A DNA stretch of 64,000 nucleotides from assembly GCA_013397865.1 (NCBI GenBank), contig VZTI01001727.1, positions 2,171,893 to 2,235,892 of the forward strand, written 5' to 3'. Position numbers and translations under genes: made by a program. The notes beneath the pieces were generated by a model. That model was not told where the DNA came from, made no database searches, and was given only the letters and a program-made list of their open reading frames with translations. Positions 25,706 through 38,000 of this stretch are shown here, piece by piece. The stretch's first letter is position 1, and each line of letters starts with the position of its first letter. The stretch comes from Struthidea cinerea (Eukaryota; Chordata; Aves; Passeriformes; Corcoracidae).

Positions 25706-28700
25706 ACAGCACAGTGGCCAGACATGCCACAGGGCCTGAAACTGGAAAGGAACTGAAGTTTAGACATGGTTGATATATCTAACTTAATAAAACGTTATGA
25801 GGGTAAGAAATATATAATACCATCCTATATAGATAGCCTATACTAGGCTAACCTTACTCTAACAGGACCACTGTAAGCACTTCCTGCTAAACCAATCCAG
25901 GGTTTAATAGCCACTTTAGAGACCACAACACCAATGCATATGCTTAATAACTCAAAAGCTATTTCCAGTGTGCTTCACACTTTGCAAACCCTCCTCTACT
26001 ATTTCCCTGTCTTACCACAAACAATTCTGCTGTCATTGGTCTTATTTTCTTCACCTCTCTCAGACATAGTTTTCTCAGTGTCATTTCAGAATTTCCTCCT
26101 TAAAATCTCTACTTCTAATTAAACACTTGTAAGATACAGAAAGTGCTTTGAAGGATTGGTATGCAACAGTAGTAATTGGAAAAAAAATTAAATTAATTCA
26201 GATTCATTTAATCTCTTCATAATTGCTAAATCATGACAACAATTTTCTGATTTACGTTTTTTCTCATATTAAGCCTCAAGGTATTTTCTTTTATGCTCAG
26301 ATTGCTGCTGTTGACTTGTTTATTCTGTGACTTCATATCTCTGTTTAGAGCAGCAACAGTGTGTTGGCCCTTTCTGGCTCTGATTGCTGATCCATCTTCC
26401 TGCAGAGGTGAGATGTAATGGGAACAGAAATTTGTGCAAATTCCAATTTGTGTTGGGTGAGCCGTGATCAAGGAGCTGACATGACTTCTCAGAAACCCAT
26501 TTGCATTACTGTAGCCTGCGATGACCCAGGATTATGCCTCTGCCTCAGAGTCCCACGTCCAATGGGCTCTCCAAAGGTCTTGATTAAACTCTTCTGACTC
26601 AGCCAAGGAATTTCCCAACCAGTTATTTTTACTCTACAGAAAACCCTGGAGAGTTATACATCTTTGCAAAACAAAAAAGCAACCATGAGACACACGTCTC
26701 CACCCAGTGTTATCTTTGCCCTTTTTGTGATGTTTAGAACTAAGAAAACATTGCCAATTTCATTTTCTTGAGTCTCATTTACTGGACAGTGGATGTTTTT
26801 TTTTTCCTTGCCAGCCTCAGTCTCTAACCCTTTACACCATATGTTCAGTGATAGGAAACTCCTACCCTGTGCTATCTGAGTCTGGGACAACACCTATTAG
26901 GTGGATTGATTATGCAGAATAATTCAGCCCTGAAAATTTTTTGCTTGTTCCTTCCAACAGGTCCAAAGACACCCCACCCTAGACCTTGCCAGGCCACAGA
27001 ATAGACTGGCTGCATCCAGATGGAATGATATTCAGAAGATAAAAGTGAGTTCATATCTAGATTCAGATATGTTCCACATCCTGCATGTTCCCCAGTTTAG
27101 GAAAATTTTTTTTTTAAGTTGCAGTTCAAGGACAATATGGCAAAGATGATAAAAATTTTATCTTCTGCCAGTAACTACATCAAAAGCACAATAAAATATG
27201 GCATGGTTCTAGAGTTAGTTATCTTACAGTAGCTTTTCAACAACATCAAAAGCAATGACAGTATTGTCACTGTCACAGATTTCTATAAAACTGTCTGTTT
27301 CATTCACAACCTGTATGTTTTTAGTAATGAATGATAAGCAACAGATTGCCAGAAAAATAAACAATGGGCCCTCATTTTCTGTTTTCAGACTAACTCTTAA
27401 AATCATATTCAGGTTCTTAGATTTTCACTGAAGGTAAAGGCTGGTTTCAAGTGTAATTTATGTTCTGCAGGTGTGAAATCTACATTGCAGAGATATTTCA
27501 TTCCCTGTTTAAGGAGATGGAAAAGTCATCTATGTAAAAATCACATTCATCTGGAGAATTAAATATGCTAGTGGCTTAGCTTCTAAATAAACTATAGAAA
27601 TTTAAACTTTTTAGTTTAAAGTTGTCCTAAAATATCTCTAAATCATGTATACTTCATTTTTCCAAAGGAATTCCCCATTATTTATTGTCAAACACTAGCC
27701 AGTCCTAGCAGACATTTCTTAATAGACTAAACCTTGCAAATATTGAGTCATATCTCTTGTATCATGCCACAGTATTTTTCATTTTTTTTTATTTTTACTG
27801 TTTTGATAGATTAAAATAGAAAACATGTGGAGCCACAAAGTTCTTCAAGTTTCAGTCCAATGAGGCTTCATAGCAAACAGCTATGGGCATATAAATTGTT
27901 CATTCTTTCCAGTATCAGGTAGATGTTGAGATTATATTTGCCAACATACTGCCCTGCTTCCAGGTTTAATAAATGTTAGAAGGAAAAAAAAGGTCTGCGG
28001 CCTGGTATCCTGCTGCATATTTCTGTATCCAGAGGCTAATGACCTTTCAGTTAATCCAGTTTCTAAATGGCAGAAAGAATCATTGATAATCTAATGTGGA
28101 AATCCATAGTACTGGTACAACTGACTTCTTCTGCTAGAGGAAAAGAAAGCTAACTCACTGCTTTCTAAAATGTAGGAAAAGGTTGTGTCAGTTTGATTCG
28201 TTAAAGACTGATCCTACAGGAAATAACACACCGGCATCTTTAGAGAAACACTTCTGTTCCCTGTAAAGCATTCTGTGTTAACATTTCTAGATGCAAAATG
28301 AGAAAGGAAATGTGCCATTGACAGAGAAGCCGACTAGTCTTGTGCTTTCCCCAAACTACACCTCGTCTGTAACAGTTTGGTTCCCCCAAAACATATTCTT
28401 TGAGAGCCAAATTAAGTTCTTCCTTCTTTCTTGTCTGCACTAATATAAAACTGGTTACATTTCTCCTAAACTCATGACTACGCTGTTAACAAGTAACTCA
28501 TCAACAATTCCTATTACAATTTTTGCCTTTTAAACAAAAATTACATTAGGTCTTAATAGCTACAATACATTTGACATTTGGAGAACACTTTGATTTTTGT
28601 TTGGTTTTGTTGTTGTGTCTTCTGACGGCTGCTGTTGGTTAGAAAGGAGATTGCAAGAACTCTTTTTTTCCTGAAAAAGCAGAATTTCTTGGGTATTATC

Positions 28701-29214
28701 CAAATATTCAGGTCTCAAGGCAGGAAAGAGCCAACAAACAAGGAATTGGAAATGAAGACCTCCTACACCTGATTCGGTAAAAGACCAACAATAATTACGC
28801 CTAAGTTTTCTGTCTAATAAGCAGCAAAATATATAGTACTGTGTTCTCGCTGACTGTAAATCTCTTTTTGAGACTCCTTGCGAGCAGAGGCTCCTCGAGT
28901 GCCATGTTTCAGCCACTGAGTGCACATGAACTGGATACCATAAAATGATAAAACTACTGCAGCTGACATAGACCTCAGAATACTTCAGAGCCTATGTAGT
29001 CTAACCACCTTTTGTAACCTGGAGGATGCCTGCAGGATGCTTCCTGCTTTTCCCATTAGCTGCCTGCCTCCACTTGCCTAATTTCTCCTGTACGTGCACT
29101 ATAAACAGTTCTCCAATTTTTACATTTAAGGTTTCCATTACTTTTTACTGTTGATTGGTTTCTGTAACCTCATGTCAAAAAGCTTTTTTGAAAACCTCTG
29201 CTTTTTATTATGAT

Positions 29215-29403
29215 GGACTCCGTCGAACAGGAACAGGCTCCCCAGGGCAGCGGTCCCAGCACCAGCCTGACAGAGTTCTAGAATCGTTTGGACAATGCTC
29301 TCAGGCACATGGTGGGACTCCTGGGGATGGTGCTGTGCAGGGCTGGGAGTTGGAGTTGATGATCCTGGTGGGTCCCTTCCAACTCAGCATATTCTGTGAT
29401 TCT
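29215..29403 (+). mobile_element. CR1 LINE 3' end, sense
   Basis: Typical CR1 3' UTR: GAACAGGCTCCCCAGGGCAG, then GGACAATGCTCTCAGGCACA and GGGTCCCTTCCAACTCAGCA, ending at ATTCTGTGATTCTG, the CR1 terminal octamers. It is well preserved, hence fairly young. It lies in the last FBXL13 intron. Confidence 0.92.
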
Positions 29404-29656
29404 GAAAAACTGTTGAATTTTGGAATGGCTCAGGATTCAGACCATGTTGCAGAACTGTATTTCCCAGTTACCCCCTCTCAGTAAAATGGATTCAAACTTT
29501 GGGTAAGGATTCAATTAGGTATTCCAGTGCTGCTCAAGCTGTGTGTTTGGGCCAGTATTTTTGTCTGACTTATACCAAGAGATAGTTGTTTTGCCAAAGA
29601 TTACTGTAATTATTGGCTGAAATACTTTTATTCATCAATGTCCTCATTTAAGACAG

Positions 29657-29681
29657 TAAGTAAATAAATAAATAAATAAAT
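29657..29681. repeat. (TAAA)n short tandem repeat
   Basis: About six AAATA/TAAA units in FBXL13 intron sequence. A simple repeat. Confidence 0.8.
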
Positions 29682-31546
29682 TTAAAAAATTAACAGGCTC
29701 TGTCATAGTGCAGTATATCTTAAACAAACAATCTTTTTACCATGTGTTGATGATTAATGAATGGCTGTTTCTGGCAAACCACTCAACTGTAGCTCCAGGC
29801 ATGGGACATCATAAGTTTCCAAAAAAATAGTAACAGCTCCCCTTATACATGCTTCAGACAGCCGCTATACATCGCAGTTTCCATGAAAAACAGGAATTTG
29901 GACTTGGATGAGTTGATTTTTTATAGGTCAGAGCTTATAGCTCATATAAATTGTGCACACATTCCTCAATGGCACAGGCCTCCCTAATATAAAAACAGAT
30001 GCAGCCTTGTGTTCATGTGGTTCATAGTGTGTGTCAGTGTTGGACTTTTTATTAAAAAAATATCCTGCAGTGGTTGAAAACAAGCCCTTTTAGTTTCACT
30101 AATTCTGTCCCTTTTCCACTCCTGCCCACTTCCCCTTCCCTGCTGTAGTGGTGCAAGCATTACAGCTGGGCACATTTGCCTCTTGTAACCATGTCCAGCA
30201 TTCCCACTTTGGGAAAAAAACCACAAAAAACACTGTAGCAGCATTACTGGCAGATAACAAAGCACTTCAATTTCGATTTTTTTCTAGTATTGTCTGGATG
30301 CTGTAGATTGTATTTTTCCAGAGCTTAGGAATTGGCCAGCAGGAAGGAAGACTGCCTTGCTGTGGCTGTGACACACCAGATCAGGTTGAAAATCCTGGAG
30401 AGGACAGGAGATGCAGAGAGCTGGCTTCTCCCCAAGGAGCACTGGAGTATGCTCAGCACAGGGGGGTTTCTGGAGCGCAGAGCTGGCACTGGGGGAGGCT
30501 GGGCAGGAGGGTGCTCTGCTCAGCAGGACCAGGCTGGCAGCCAGGTCGCACAAGGCATGGAAAGAAAGAGACATTCACAAGACAGAAAGTGGTGGATTGA
30601 GCTTCTTCAGCTTGGGAAGGTAATGAAAGTTGTTGGACTGACACTGCCAGGAAAGAAGTGAGAGATTTGCTCTTTTTTTTAGTGTCTCACTCAGGAGGCC
30701 TGATTTTCTCAAATTTTGATCTAGTTTTTTGGGTTTGTGGTCTAATGCTGCAAAAGGGCAGTGGCCACAAAATGTTGAGAGAGATCTGAGGCATGATGGG
30801 TGGGTTTGAGTATCATAGACAACTCTCTTCTGGTTAAGCTGACACAGAAGCTGCAAAACACGGCCTTGGGGCAGGTCCAGGGCCAGTGCAGGTAAATGCA
30901 GGTAACTGGAAGGCTCTTGTAGCACTGCCCGTTGTGTACTCAATTCCATTTCTGAAACAATACACATTAAAAGAGGCGAGTGACAGAAGGTAACTACAGG
31001 AGAGAGGCTGACCAAAAAGCAAGCAGAGGGTGAAGGAGGAAAGGGTAAAAATACTTGGAGGTGCCACAGACACTGGTTCAAATAGAAAAACAGAGAGACA
31101 GACCTGCACAGTTACTATAACCTTCCTATGGAACTATGAAAAAACACTCTGGAGATGCTGTGGCACCTTTGGAGGTAGATGGTTTATTTATCTTGTTCGG
31201 TGTTATGTTTTCTTCCAAAGACAATGTTCTTATTCCAGTGGCATCACCTCCTCAGATCTGTATTCAGGCAGAGGCTGACACACTAGAGCAAGTGTGGATG
31301 AAGCCCACCAAGACCATTAAAGGGCTGGAGCATGTGACGTGTGAAGAATCTTCAGAGAATTGCTTCGGTAATTCACAGGAGAAGGCTCGAGATGGAGCAG
31401 ACCTTATTGCTGTCTCTAACCCTGATCAGAGCACACAGAAGAGAAGGCACAGCCAGACCATTCTCAAAGGTGCACTGATAGGACAAGTGGCACATGTAAA
31501 ACTCTGATTACATTCCGATTAAAAGGAAACTTTACTTTTTTAACCA

Positions 31547-31731
31547 GGAAGCTTGTCAAACTCTTGAAGAGGCTCCCAGAGACTGTGCAACCTTCATCCC
31601 TAAAGATACTCAGAACTCATCTGGCAAAGCCATGACTCACCTGGTCTAGCTGGATACATTTAAAGCAACACCAGGATTAAATGCTCTGCAGAGGCCTCTT
31701 CCAACCTAATTTATTCTGTGACTCTATGACC
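31547..31731 (+). mobile_element. CR1 LINE 3' end, sense, just upstream of the last FBXL13 exon
   Basis: Contains the sense CR1 tail: a GGCTCCCAGAGACTGTGCAA block, then CTCTGCAGAGGCCTCTTCCA and ACCTAATTTATTCTGTGACTC, ending in the octamer repeat. It is more diverged than the 29.2 kb copy. It stops about 165 bases before the terminal FBXL13 exon, so it sits within the region where branch point and splicing enhancers may lie. Confidence 0.88.
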
Positions 31732-31895
31732 TAAACAATTGTCTTCTGGTTTACTCTCCACAACACCCTTATAATATTGATAGCTTTCGTTAAAACAAAG
31801 AACTTTTCCTCATTAAACTGCTTCTAGTGTTCTTTGTAGAAACAGCCTCTGAAAATTTTTATTTTGTCATTATTATTTTTTAACTCTTGCTGCAG

Positions 31896-32049
31896 ACAAG
31901 CTGTCTTGAAATACACAGCTGAACTGGAGAAACAGCAACATAATGATGCTGATCCTCCTTCCTGGCTTGGATATGACTGGGATGGTAACATAAGCACCTT
32001 CACCAAAAAACACAGATCAGAGCCTGAAAAAACAAATTCTTCAAAATGA
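31896..32049 (+). CDS. FBXL13: FBXL13 terminal coding exon
   Basis: The acceptor is TAACTCTTGCTGCAG. Starting at 31897, the translation is QAVLKYTAELEKQQHN, then DADPPSWLGYDWDGN and a Lys/Ser-rich tail to the stop at 32047-32049. Human FBXL13 ends with NTNDPPRWFGYDREGN and a similar tail, so DPPxWxGYDxxGN is the diagnostic block. The exon is open in this frame but needs two bases from the preceding exon. In the phase offered by the damaged exon at 23.85 kb it would stop after eight codons. The tail is shorter than in the human protein as I recall it. Confidence 0.85.
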
Positions 32050-32148
32050 AAAATGAAGAAATTGTGCAACATCTCTACAGTTCAAGGGTTTTTCTCTGGA
32101 GCATGAAAAGACCACTGTGTTATTTTTTCTTAAAACTAATCACACTTT

Positions 32149-32154
32149 AATAAA
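32149..32154 (+). terminator. FBXL13: Poly(A) signal AATAAA for FBXL13
   Basis: A canonical AATAAA lies 100 bases after the FBXL13 stop codon. A second AATAAA at 32329-32334 could serve a longer 3' UTR. Which one is used cannot be told from sequence. Confidence 0.6.
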
Positions 32155-32334
32155 AGGCTATATGTTGCATTAGTAAGGAAGCATTGTAGATCTTTCTCAC
32201 AGGAGTATGAATGCCTTCAAGCAAGACAGCTGCACTCAGACAGCACTGCTAACTCTCAGATGTTGATTCAAGCTGTCTTCATCTTACAATAATGAAAGTT
32301 TTTGTAGTCCCATGCAGAGTAAGCAATGAATAAA

Positions 32335-34597
32335 TCTGCATGTGTTTGAAGTTCTTGTTTGCCATGAAGGTCCTCTCCAGGACATAAACACTCTGACTCC
32401 CCAGAGAACTTCACACTTGATGTGGCTGGTACTCAGCAAGTACAGCCTTCTTGAGTAACTGAGAGCAGTGAGTAGGCAGTGACTACAGATTCTTTAATAC
32501 ACAACTACACCCATACATTTAAGCACAGTTCTCCACTTCTCAACAGTCGCTTGTGCACCCAGAGCCCTCATTCTCATAAACGCCTCCTGGGCTGAGTCAA
32601 ACTCTCTAAAGGAGCTGATGTTAGTGTCTGCAGATCTGAACTGTGGGCTGGCTGGCAGCTGAGACCAGGAGAACCAAATTAAAGGGAGCACAGATGAAAA
32701 AAGTGTTAAAAGTATAAATTTGCTCCAGTTACAAGAACACGTCTTCCCATCAAATGGACAAAAGAGATATATGAGCACACAAGGGATTTACCATTCAAAT
32801 TCTAATTGCTGATAACCTACTAATCTTCCCTTGTCTAGAGAAAAATACAGTTTCACCTCATTATAGCAGAACAAGACAGTGTTCAATGCCTTTGGGGAAA
32901 CTCCCAAGGATTTGTCCTCCTTCAGCTCATTCTTGACCTTTATATTAACATTCTAGCTGGTCTCACCATGTATTAGCTTGGGATGAATAAAATCAGTAGC
33001 TTTAGTGGTAGCACAATTTTTCTGCTGTCTTATTTAAACTTCTTTAAGCAAGTAACTAACAATCCTGATGTTTAATTCCTGCTAGATTTAGAAAAACAAT
33101 TAATTCAAAGCCTGAGTTGGCTTTCTTTTGAATATGGAACAAATAACATGTTTCCTTACTATGTTCTCCCTTAAATTGCTGATGCAGCAGTCCCAAAAAA
33201 CAACCTTAATCTCAGAGGCTGACAGGCTTTGTATTCCAGGTGAATAATGGGACCATTAAATGGATTTGATCTTGTGAAGTATCTACTAGACTGTTTATAT
33301 GTTTCCATGTGGTGTGAATTTTGAGGTGCTTTTTTCACTTTGGCTGCAGCGGGGCATAGAAGTAATTTGTTTCAAGTATTTTTCCAGATATCCAAAACAA
33401 GTATAATTTATTAATTTTGTAACTTTTAAAAGTATAACAACAACTCATACTTAGCAATATTGTAATGCCTTTAGTAATACTATTAGAAATGTTTTATATA
33501 TTAGTGTTTATATTAAAAATACATATGTCATATGCATCAGTGCCCACCTCATCCCAAGAAATAGTACACACAACAGTAAACAGAATGTGGAGTTTTTAAC
33601 CACCCTGAATTACAGTAGGAATGCTGCCCTTGACTCTTGAAGTCCATTAGCCAGGGGCAATTATACCTCCTGGGGAAGCCTGTGGCAAAGGAGAAGTTAA
33701 TTTCATAATGTACCATTATGCCCTAAAGTACAAACACATATATACAAAACTTAAAGCCTGAGCTGACAGTCTGAATTCTCCCCTGTGCCTTGCTATCCAC
33801 TCAGTTGGCAGGGATTCTTACATTTCAGTTTAAAACACAAATTTCACTACTTCTTTTATAAGGTGCCATATAGAGGCATGGAAAGGCTTTTAAAAGCTCC
33901 ATTGACTTTACTGTCTGTTTGCATTACAGTAACACAGAATTCTCCACAAAAATCAGGCCTGCCCTTGTGCAGGGCCTACCTGCTCCCCTCACCTCCCTCC
34001 TCTGCCTTCCTGCCTCCAAGGGCTGCCTGGCAGCTTTGCAGGACAGGGCTCTAAGTCACTGCAAACAGCAAACAAAGAGATTCCAGTTCTCAGTTACCAG
34101 CCAATACTTCCATTCTATGGCAGCTTTTCCTTCAGGGGAATGTTCATGTGGACTCGCCCCTGAAGTCCAGTTGGAGGAGTGTTCCACTGAACACTCAGTA
34201 ATGAAATTCCTAAGATCCATTGCACTTTTACTTATTTTAAAAGCTTTTCTTTGCAGACGAGCAGTGGTAGACATAGCTGGAGTTCTTATTTCTATTCACA
34301 AACCAGCGGTTCAGGACGACATGGAGCAAGTTCTGCCATTTCACAGAAGTATTTTTACACATAGAGTACCCATTGCCCAGGCAGAAACTGCTCAGGGTTC
34401 AAACACCAAATGAGAGGACCACATAAGAACTACAGTTCTGAAAGTGATTTTATGCTATCCATGATACAATTTGGTTGAAGAAAACTCTCTGTATTTTGCA
34501 TAAACCAGCAGAATCCCCACAGTATTGAGACATTTAATTTGAAAGTATAACAGAGCCTGCAAAGCATGTCACCTTGGAAGTGTTGCAAATGCTTTTT
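32335..34597. other. Intergenic gap between convergent 3' ends
   Basis: About 2.3 kb between the last FBXL13 poly(A) signal (+) and the candidate FAM185A poly(A) signal (-). No repeat or exon is recognised. A 164-codon open frame on the + strand (33919-34413) runs toward FAM185A but has no recognisable domain. Confidence 0.6.
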
Positions 34598-34603
34598 TTT
34601 ATT
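34598..34603 (-). terminator. FAM185A: Candidate poly(A) signal for FAM185A
   Basis: TTTATT on the + strand is AATAAA on the - strand, about 300 bases after the FAM185A stop. Other A-rich variants lie between, so the true cleavage site is uncertain. Confidence 0.45.
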
Positions 34604-34899
34604 TCTAAATGACAACTCCAAACTTTTGTTTGAAAACTACCAGCTTTTAAACTGATATGGTAAGTGGGTCAAGTTCTGTAAATTCTGAATATGTAAGCTC
34701 ATCTTGTTCCTAAAAGGCACTAAAAGTAAACCAGACCGTTTAGCACCAGCACTGTCACAGGCAAATCTTGGGTTAAAATGCTCTTATTTTTAATATTGTT
34801 TTTCTTTTATATTAAGAATATACATCCAAAAAGTTTCATAATTTTACAGAAATATTTCTTTGTAGTTTCTTGATTTAACCTCTTTGGCCTATTTCACCT

Positions 34900-35015
34900 T
34901 TAAGAACTCTTCAGCTTGACAGACTGGATCCAGCTTTGGCTTTTAAGACACACTTTGCCATTTTGTGTGCCAGCCCTAATCCATTTGTCTGTTTCATCCC
35001 TTTGATTCATGTGAC
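34900..35015 (-). CDS. FAM185A: FAM185A terminal coding exon
   Basis: The acceptor on the - strand is CTCTTTTCCAG. With the G left by the previous exon it reads GHMNQRDETDKWIRAG, then KVCLKSQSWIQSVKLKSS and TAA at 34902-34900. Human FAM185A ends with GLMNQ, KWIKA and QSWFQSLKL, as I recall, so the match covers the whole exon. The coding part is 116 nt and the 3' UTR continues toward 34600. Confidence 0.9.
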
Positions 35016-38000
35016 CTGGAAAAGAGAGTTTGGTTAGTTTAATTTGACACACAGTAAACATATCATCTTCACATTGTCATTTTTTTCCAAGCTCCCTGGA
35101 AGCACTTACAGCACTTTTATTCGGTATAATTTGTGTACTTTTAGCAGAGACTTCTGACATTTCCTTCTTGATACAGTTTTTTGCATTAATCTAATTTCCC
35201 ATAATAAATCCTTACAACAGAGTGGTGGTTTTTATTATATAGTACTGCACTTTTTTATTCTAAGCTAAGAAATATGTTATGGTGGGTTGATCCTGGCTGG
35301 ATGTCAGGTACCCACCAAAGCCACTCTACCACTCTCCTACACAGATGAATAGGGTAGAGACAATATAACAGGAGGCTCACAGGTCAAGATAAGGACAGGG
35401 AGAGATCAGGCATCAGTTACCATGACAGGCAAAACAGACTCGACTTGGGGAAAAAATTAATTTAATTTATTCCAAATCAAATCAGAGAAGGGTAATAAGA
35501 AATAAAGCCAAATCTTAAAAATATATCCCCCTCATCCCTCCCTTCGTTCCAGGCTTAATTGCACTGTTGATTTCTCTACTTTCTCCCCACCAGAGGCACA
35601 GGGGGACAAAGAACAGGGGTTGTGGTCAGTTCACACATTATCCCTGCCACTCCTTCCTCTGCAGAAGGAGACTGCTCATGCTCTTCCCCTGCTATGACAT
35701 GGGGTCCTCTACAAGCTGCAGGTAGATCTCTGCACCCCTACAGATCTCCAGGGACTGCACCAGGGGCTGCAGGGGAATCTCTGCTCTGGCATCTGGAGCA
35801 CCTCCTGCCCTGACCTGGGTATTGGCAGGGCTGTTTCTCTCACATATTCTCACTCCTCTCTCCAGCTGCTGGTGTGCAGCAGGATTTTTCCCCTTTAACT
35901 GTGTTATTCACCGTCACTGAAGGGTTCAGCACTGGACAGTCGTGGGTCCATCTTGGAGCAGGCTGGCACTGGCTCTGTAGGACAAAAGGGAAGCTTCTGG
36001 CAGCTTCCCACAGAAGCCACGCCTAGAGCACCCCCACTACCAAAACCTGGCCACACAAATCCTACATGTACTGTTTTTTTCTGGGATAGGGCTAATTTTT
36101 TTTATAGAAGCTAGTATGGACCGTGTTTTAGGCTGAAAACGGTGTCGGCAATATATAAAATCTGTTATTTGTGAGTGGCCTGTTTACGCATCAAGGCCTT
36201 TTCTGCTTCTAACACTGCCCTGCCAATGAGGAGGCTGAAGGCACAGAATAAGCTGTGAGGGAACACAGCCAGGATAGCTGACCCCAAGTGACCAAAGGGA
36301 TATTCCAAACTGTGTGGCGCCACATTCAGTATTGGAGCTGGCAGAAGGAAGAGCAGGGGACATTCAGAGTGATGGCATTTGTCTGACCCAATACCTGTTA
36401 CATGAGATACAGCCCTGCTTTCCTGGGGATAGCTGAACACGTGCCTGCCCTGGGAAGTAGTGAAAGGATCCCTTGTTTTGCTTCGCTTGCGTGCACAGCT
36501 TTTGCTTTATTGATCAAGATGTCTTTATCTCAAAGTCTCTTTATCCCAACCCATGAATTTTCTCACTTTACTATTTTGCTTCTCTCCCCCATTCCAGTGG
36601 TGGAGAGCGAGTGAGTGGCTGCCTGGTACTCATTTGCCAGTTCTGCTTAAACCATGACTCTACATGAGATACTGATCAGGCTAAGTAATTTCAAAGATTT
36701 TAATTGTTATTGTAAACACTGAAAAGAGACATGGTAAGACCTGATTGTCCAGATGACCGGACATGTTGCTACTATTACTGTTTCTTTATGGTAGTGGCCT
36801 AAAAAAAACCCACAACCCTGAGGTACCTGTCTTCTTACACGTTTCACATAAACATAGTATTCACAGTCATGCTCTGAAAAGCTCACTGTACAACAAAGAA
36901 GAGAATTCAGCTTAGTCTCACTTTAAAATTAAGAAACTGAGGCCAAGAGAGAGTACACAGATTTGTGCCCATATTGGGAATTGAACTGGGATCTTTTAAG
37001 TCCCAAATTGGTGCCTTTATCACAAGATCAACCTTCACTTTTGTTTATCTTTATAAAATATCATTTATTATTACTTTAGTATTCATTTAACTGTGGTAAT
37101 TCTAAGTTTAGAACTAATTTGAGCCTGGAATAGCAAGAGGGATGGCAGGGAAGCAGATTCTGAACCAAATTTGCAAACATGCTCTGCTCTGCAACACAGC
37201 TGAAGTTAAACTCTGGCCACAGGGAAAACAGTGGCAAAACTCCAACTGACATCACTGCACTGGTTTCCACAACTCAGGCCTACGTGCCAGAACTTTTCAA
37301 TAGCCTTTCAGTGCTTTAGCAGTTCTAAGTGGGATTTATTTAAGTTTATGGGCCAAACCCACAGCAATTCACAATAGGCTGAGGTATGGTTTGGAAATAC
37401 AGAGGAGTCCAACAGTGTTAGAGTCACTTCAGTGTCCCCTGTTATCAGACTACAACATGCCTTCAGATGTCTCCATGGGGATGTCCCAGCACCATTTCTG
37501 CACTCCTGATAGCTCCAGACAGCAGCCGTCTCAGTCACACTCAGTGTCAGTATCATTCCTATTGTATGGCAGAAGCCACAGACCTACTCACAATCTAATT
37601 GCAGACTTAAATCTGTGATGATCATCACCAAGCTGGACAAATGTGTTGTATATGAAATCCATTAAAATTTGAAAATTCAGTTCCTCAAAGCTTTCCTGAA
37701 TTGCTGATTTTCAATAGTATTGTATCAGAGAGTACAGAACGAAAATTAAAACAGAATCTGTTTTTTAAGCACAGATAGCCCTTAAAACATTGTATCAGCC
37801 CAATTTTTAAACAGGAAACAGTCTCCAGGTGATAAAAATGGAACCAAGAAAGTATAAAGGAAAATTTCTGCTGATCCTTTTACAGAGCTGTAGAACACTA
37901 AAAATACAGCTTTTTCTCCTTAGCAGAGAGAACACAATAAATGCAGGGCAGAGATACATTTCCAGAAAGTGCATATTAGAGTGCTTGGTCCCAGTTCCTC

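Larger units (their letters stand above)
24018..31895 (+). other. Last FBXL13 intron, repeat-rich
   Basis: Intron of about 7.9 kb. It holds the large antisense CR1 (24430-25705), a (TAAA)n tract and two sense CR1 tails (29215 and 31547). A GC-richer stretch at about 30300-31500 has several overlapping open frames up to 168 codons on both strands, with no recognisable homology. It may be an unassigned old repeat. Confidence 0.55.
6951..32334 (+). pseudogene. FBXL13: FBXL13 (DRC6) 3' half, apparently decayed
   Basis: Span of the recognisable FBXL13 exons on the + strand, up to the second poly(A) signal. FBXL13 is an F-box protein with a long C-terminal LRR array. It is known as subunit 6 of the nexin-dynein regulatory complex of motile cilia and as an SCF substrate adaptor. 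Seen here: two open LRR exons near 7 kb, three later LRR exons with stops or frameshifts (about 10.18, 20.03 and 23.85 kb), and an open terminal exon at 31.9 kb with poly(A) signals. Exon order follows the human protein. The F-box and first LRRs would lie upstream of the window. I infer gene decay or a C-terminally truncated product. The alternative is a splice form that avoids the damaged exons, or clustered assembly errors. Gene identity is firm; pseudogene status is probable. Confidence 0.8.
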
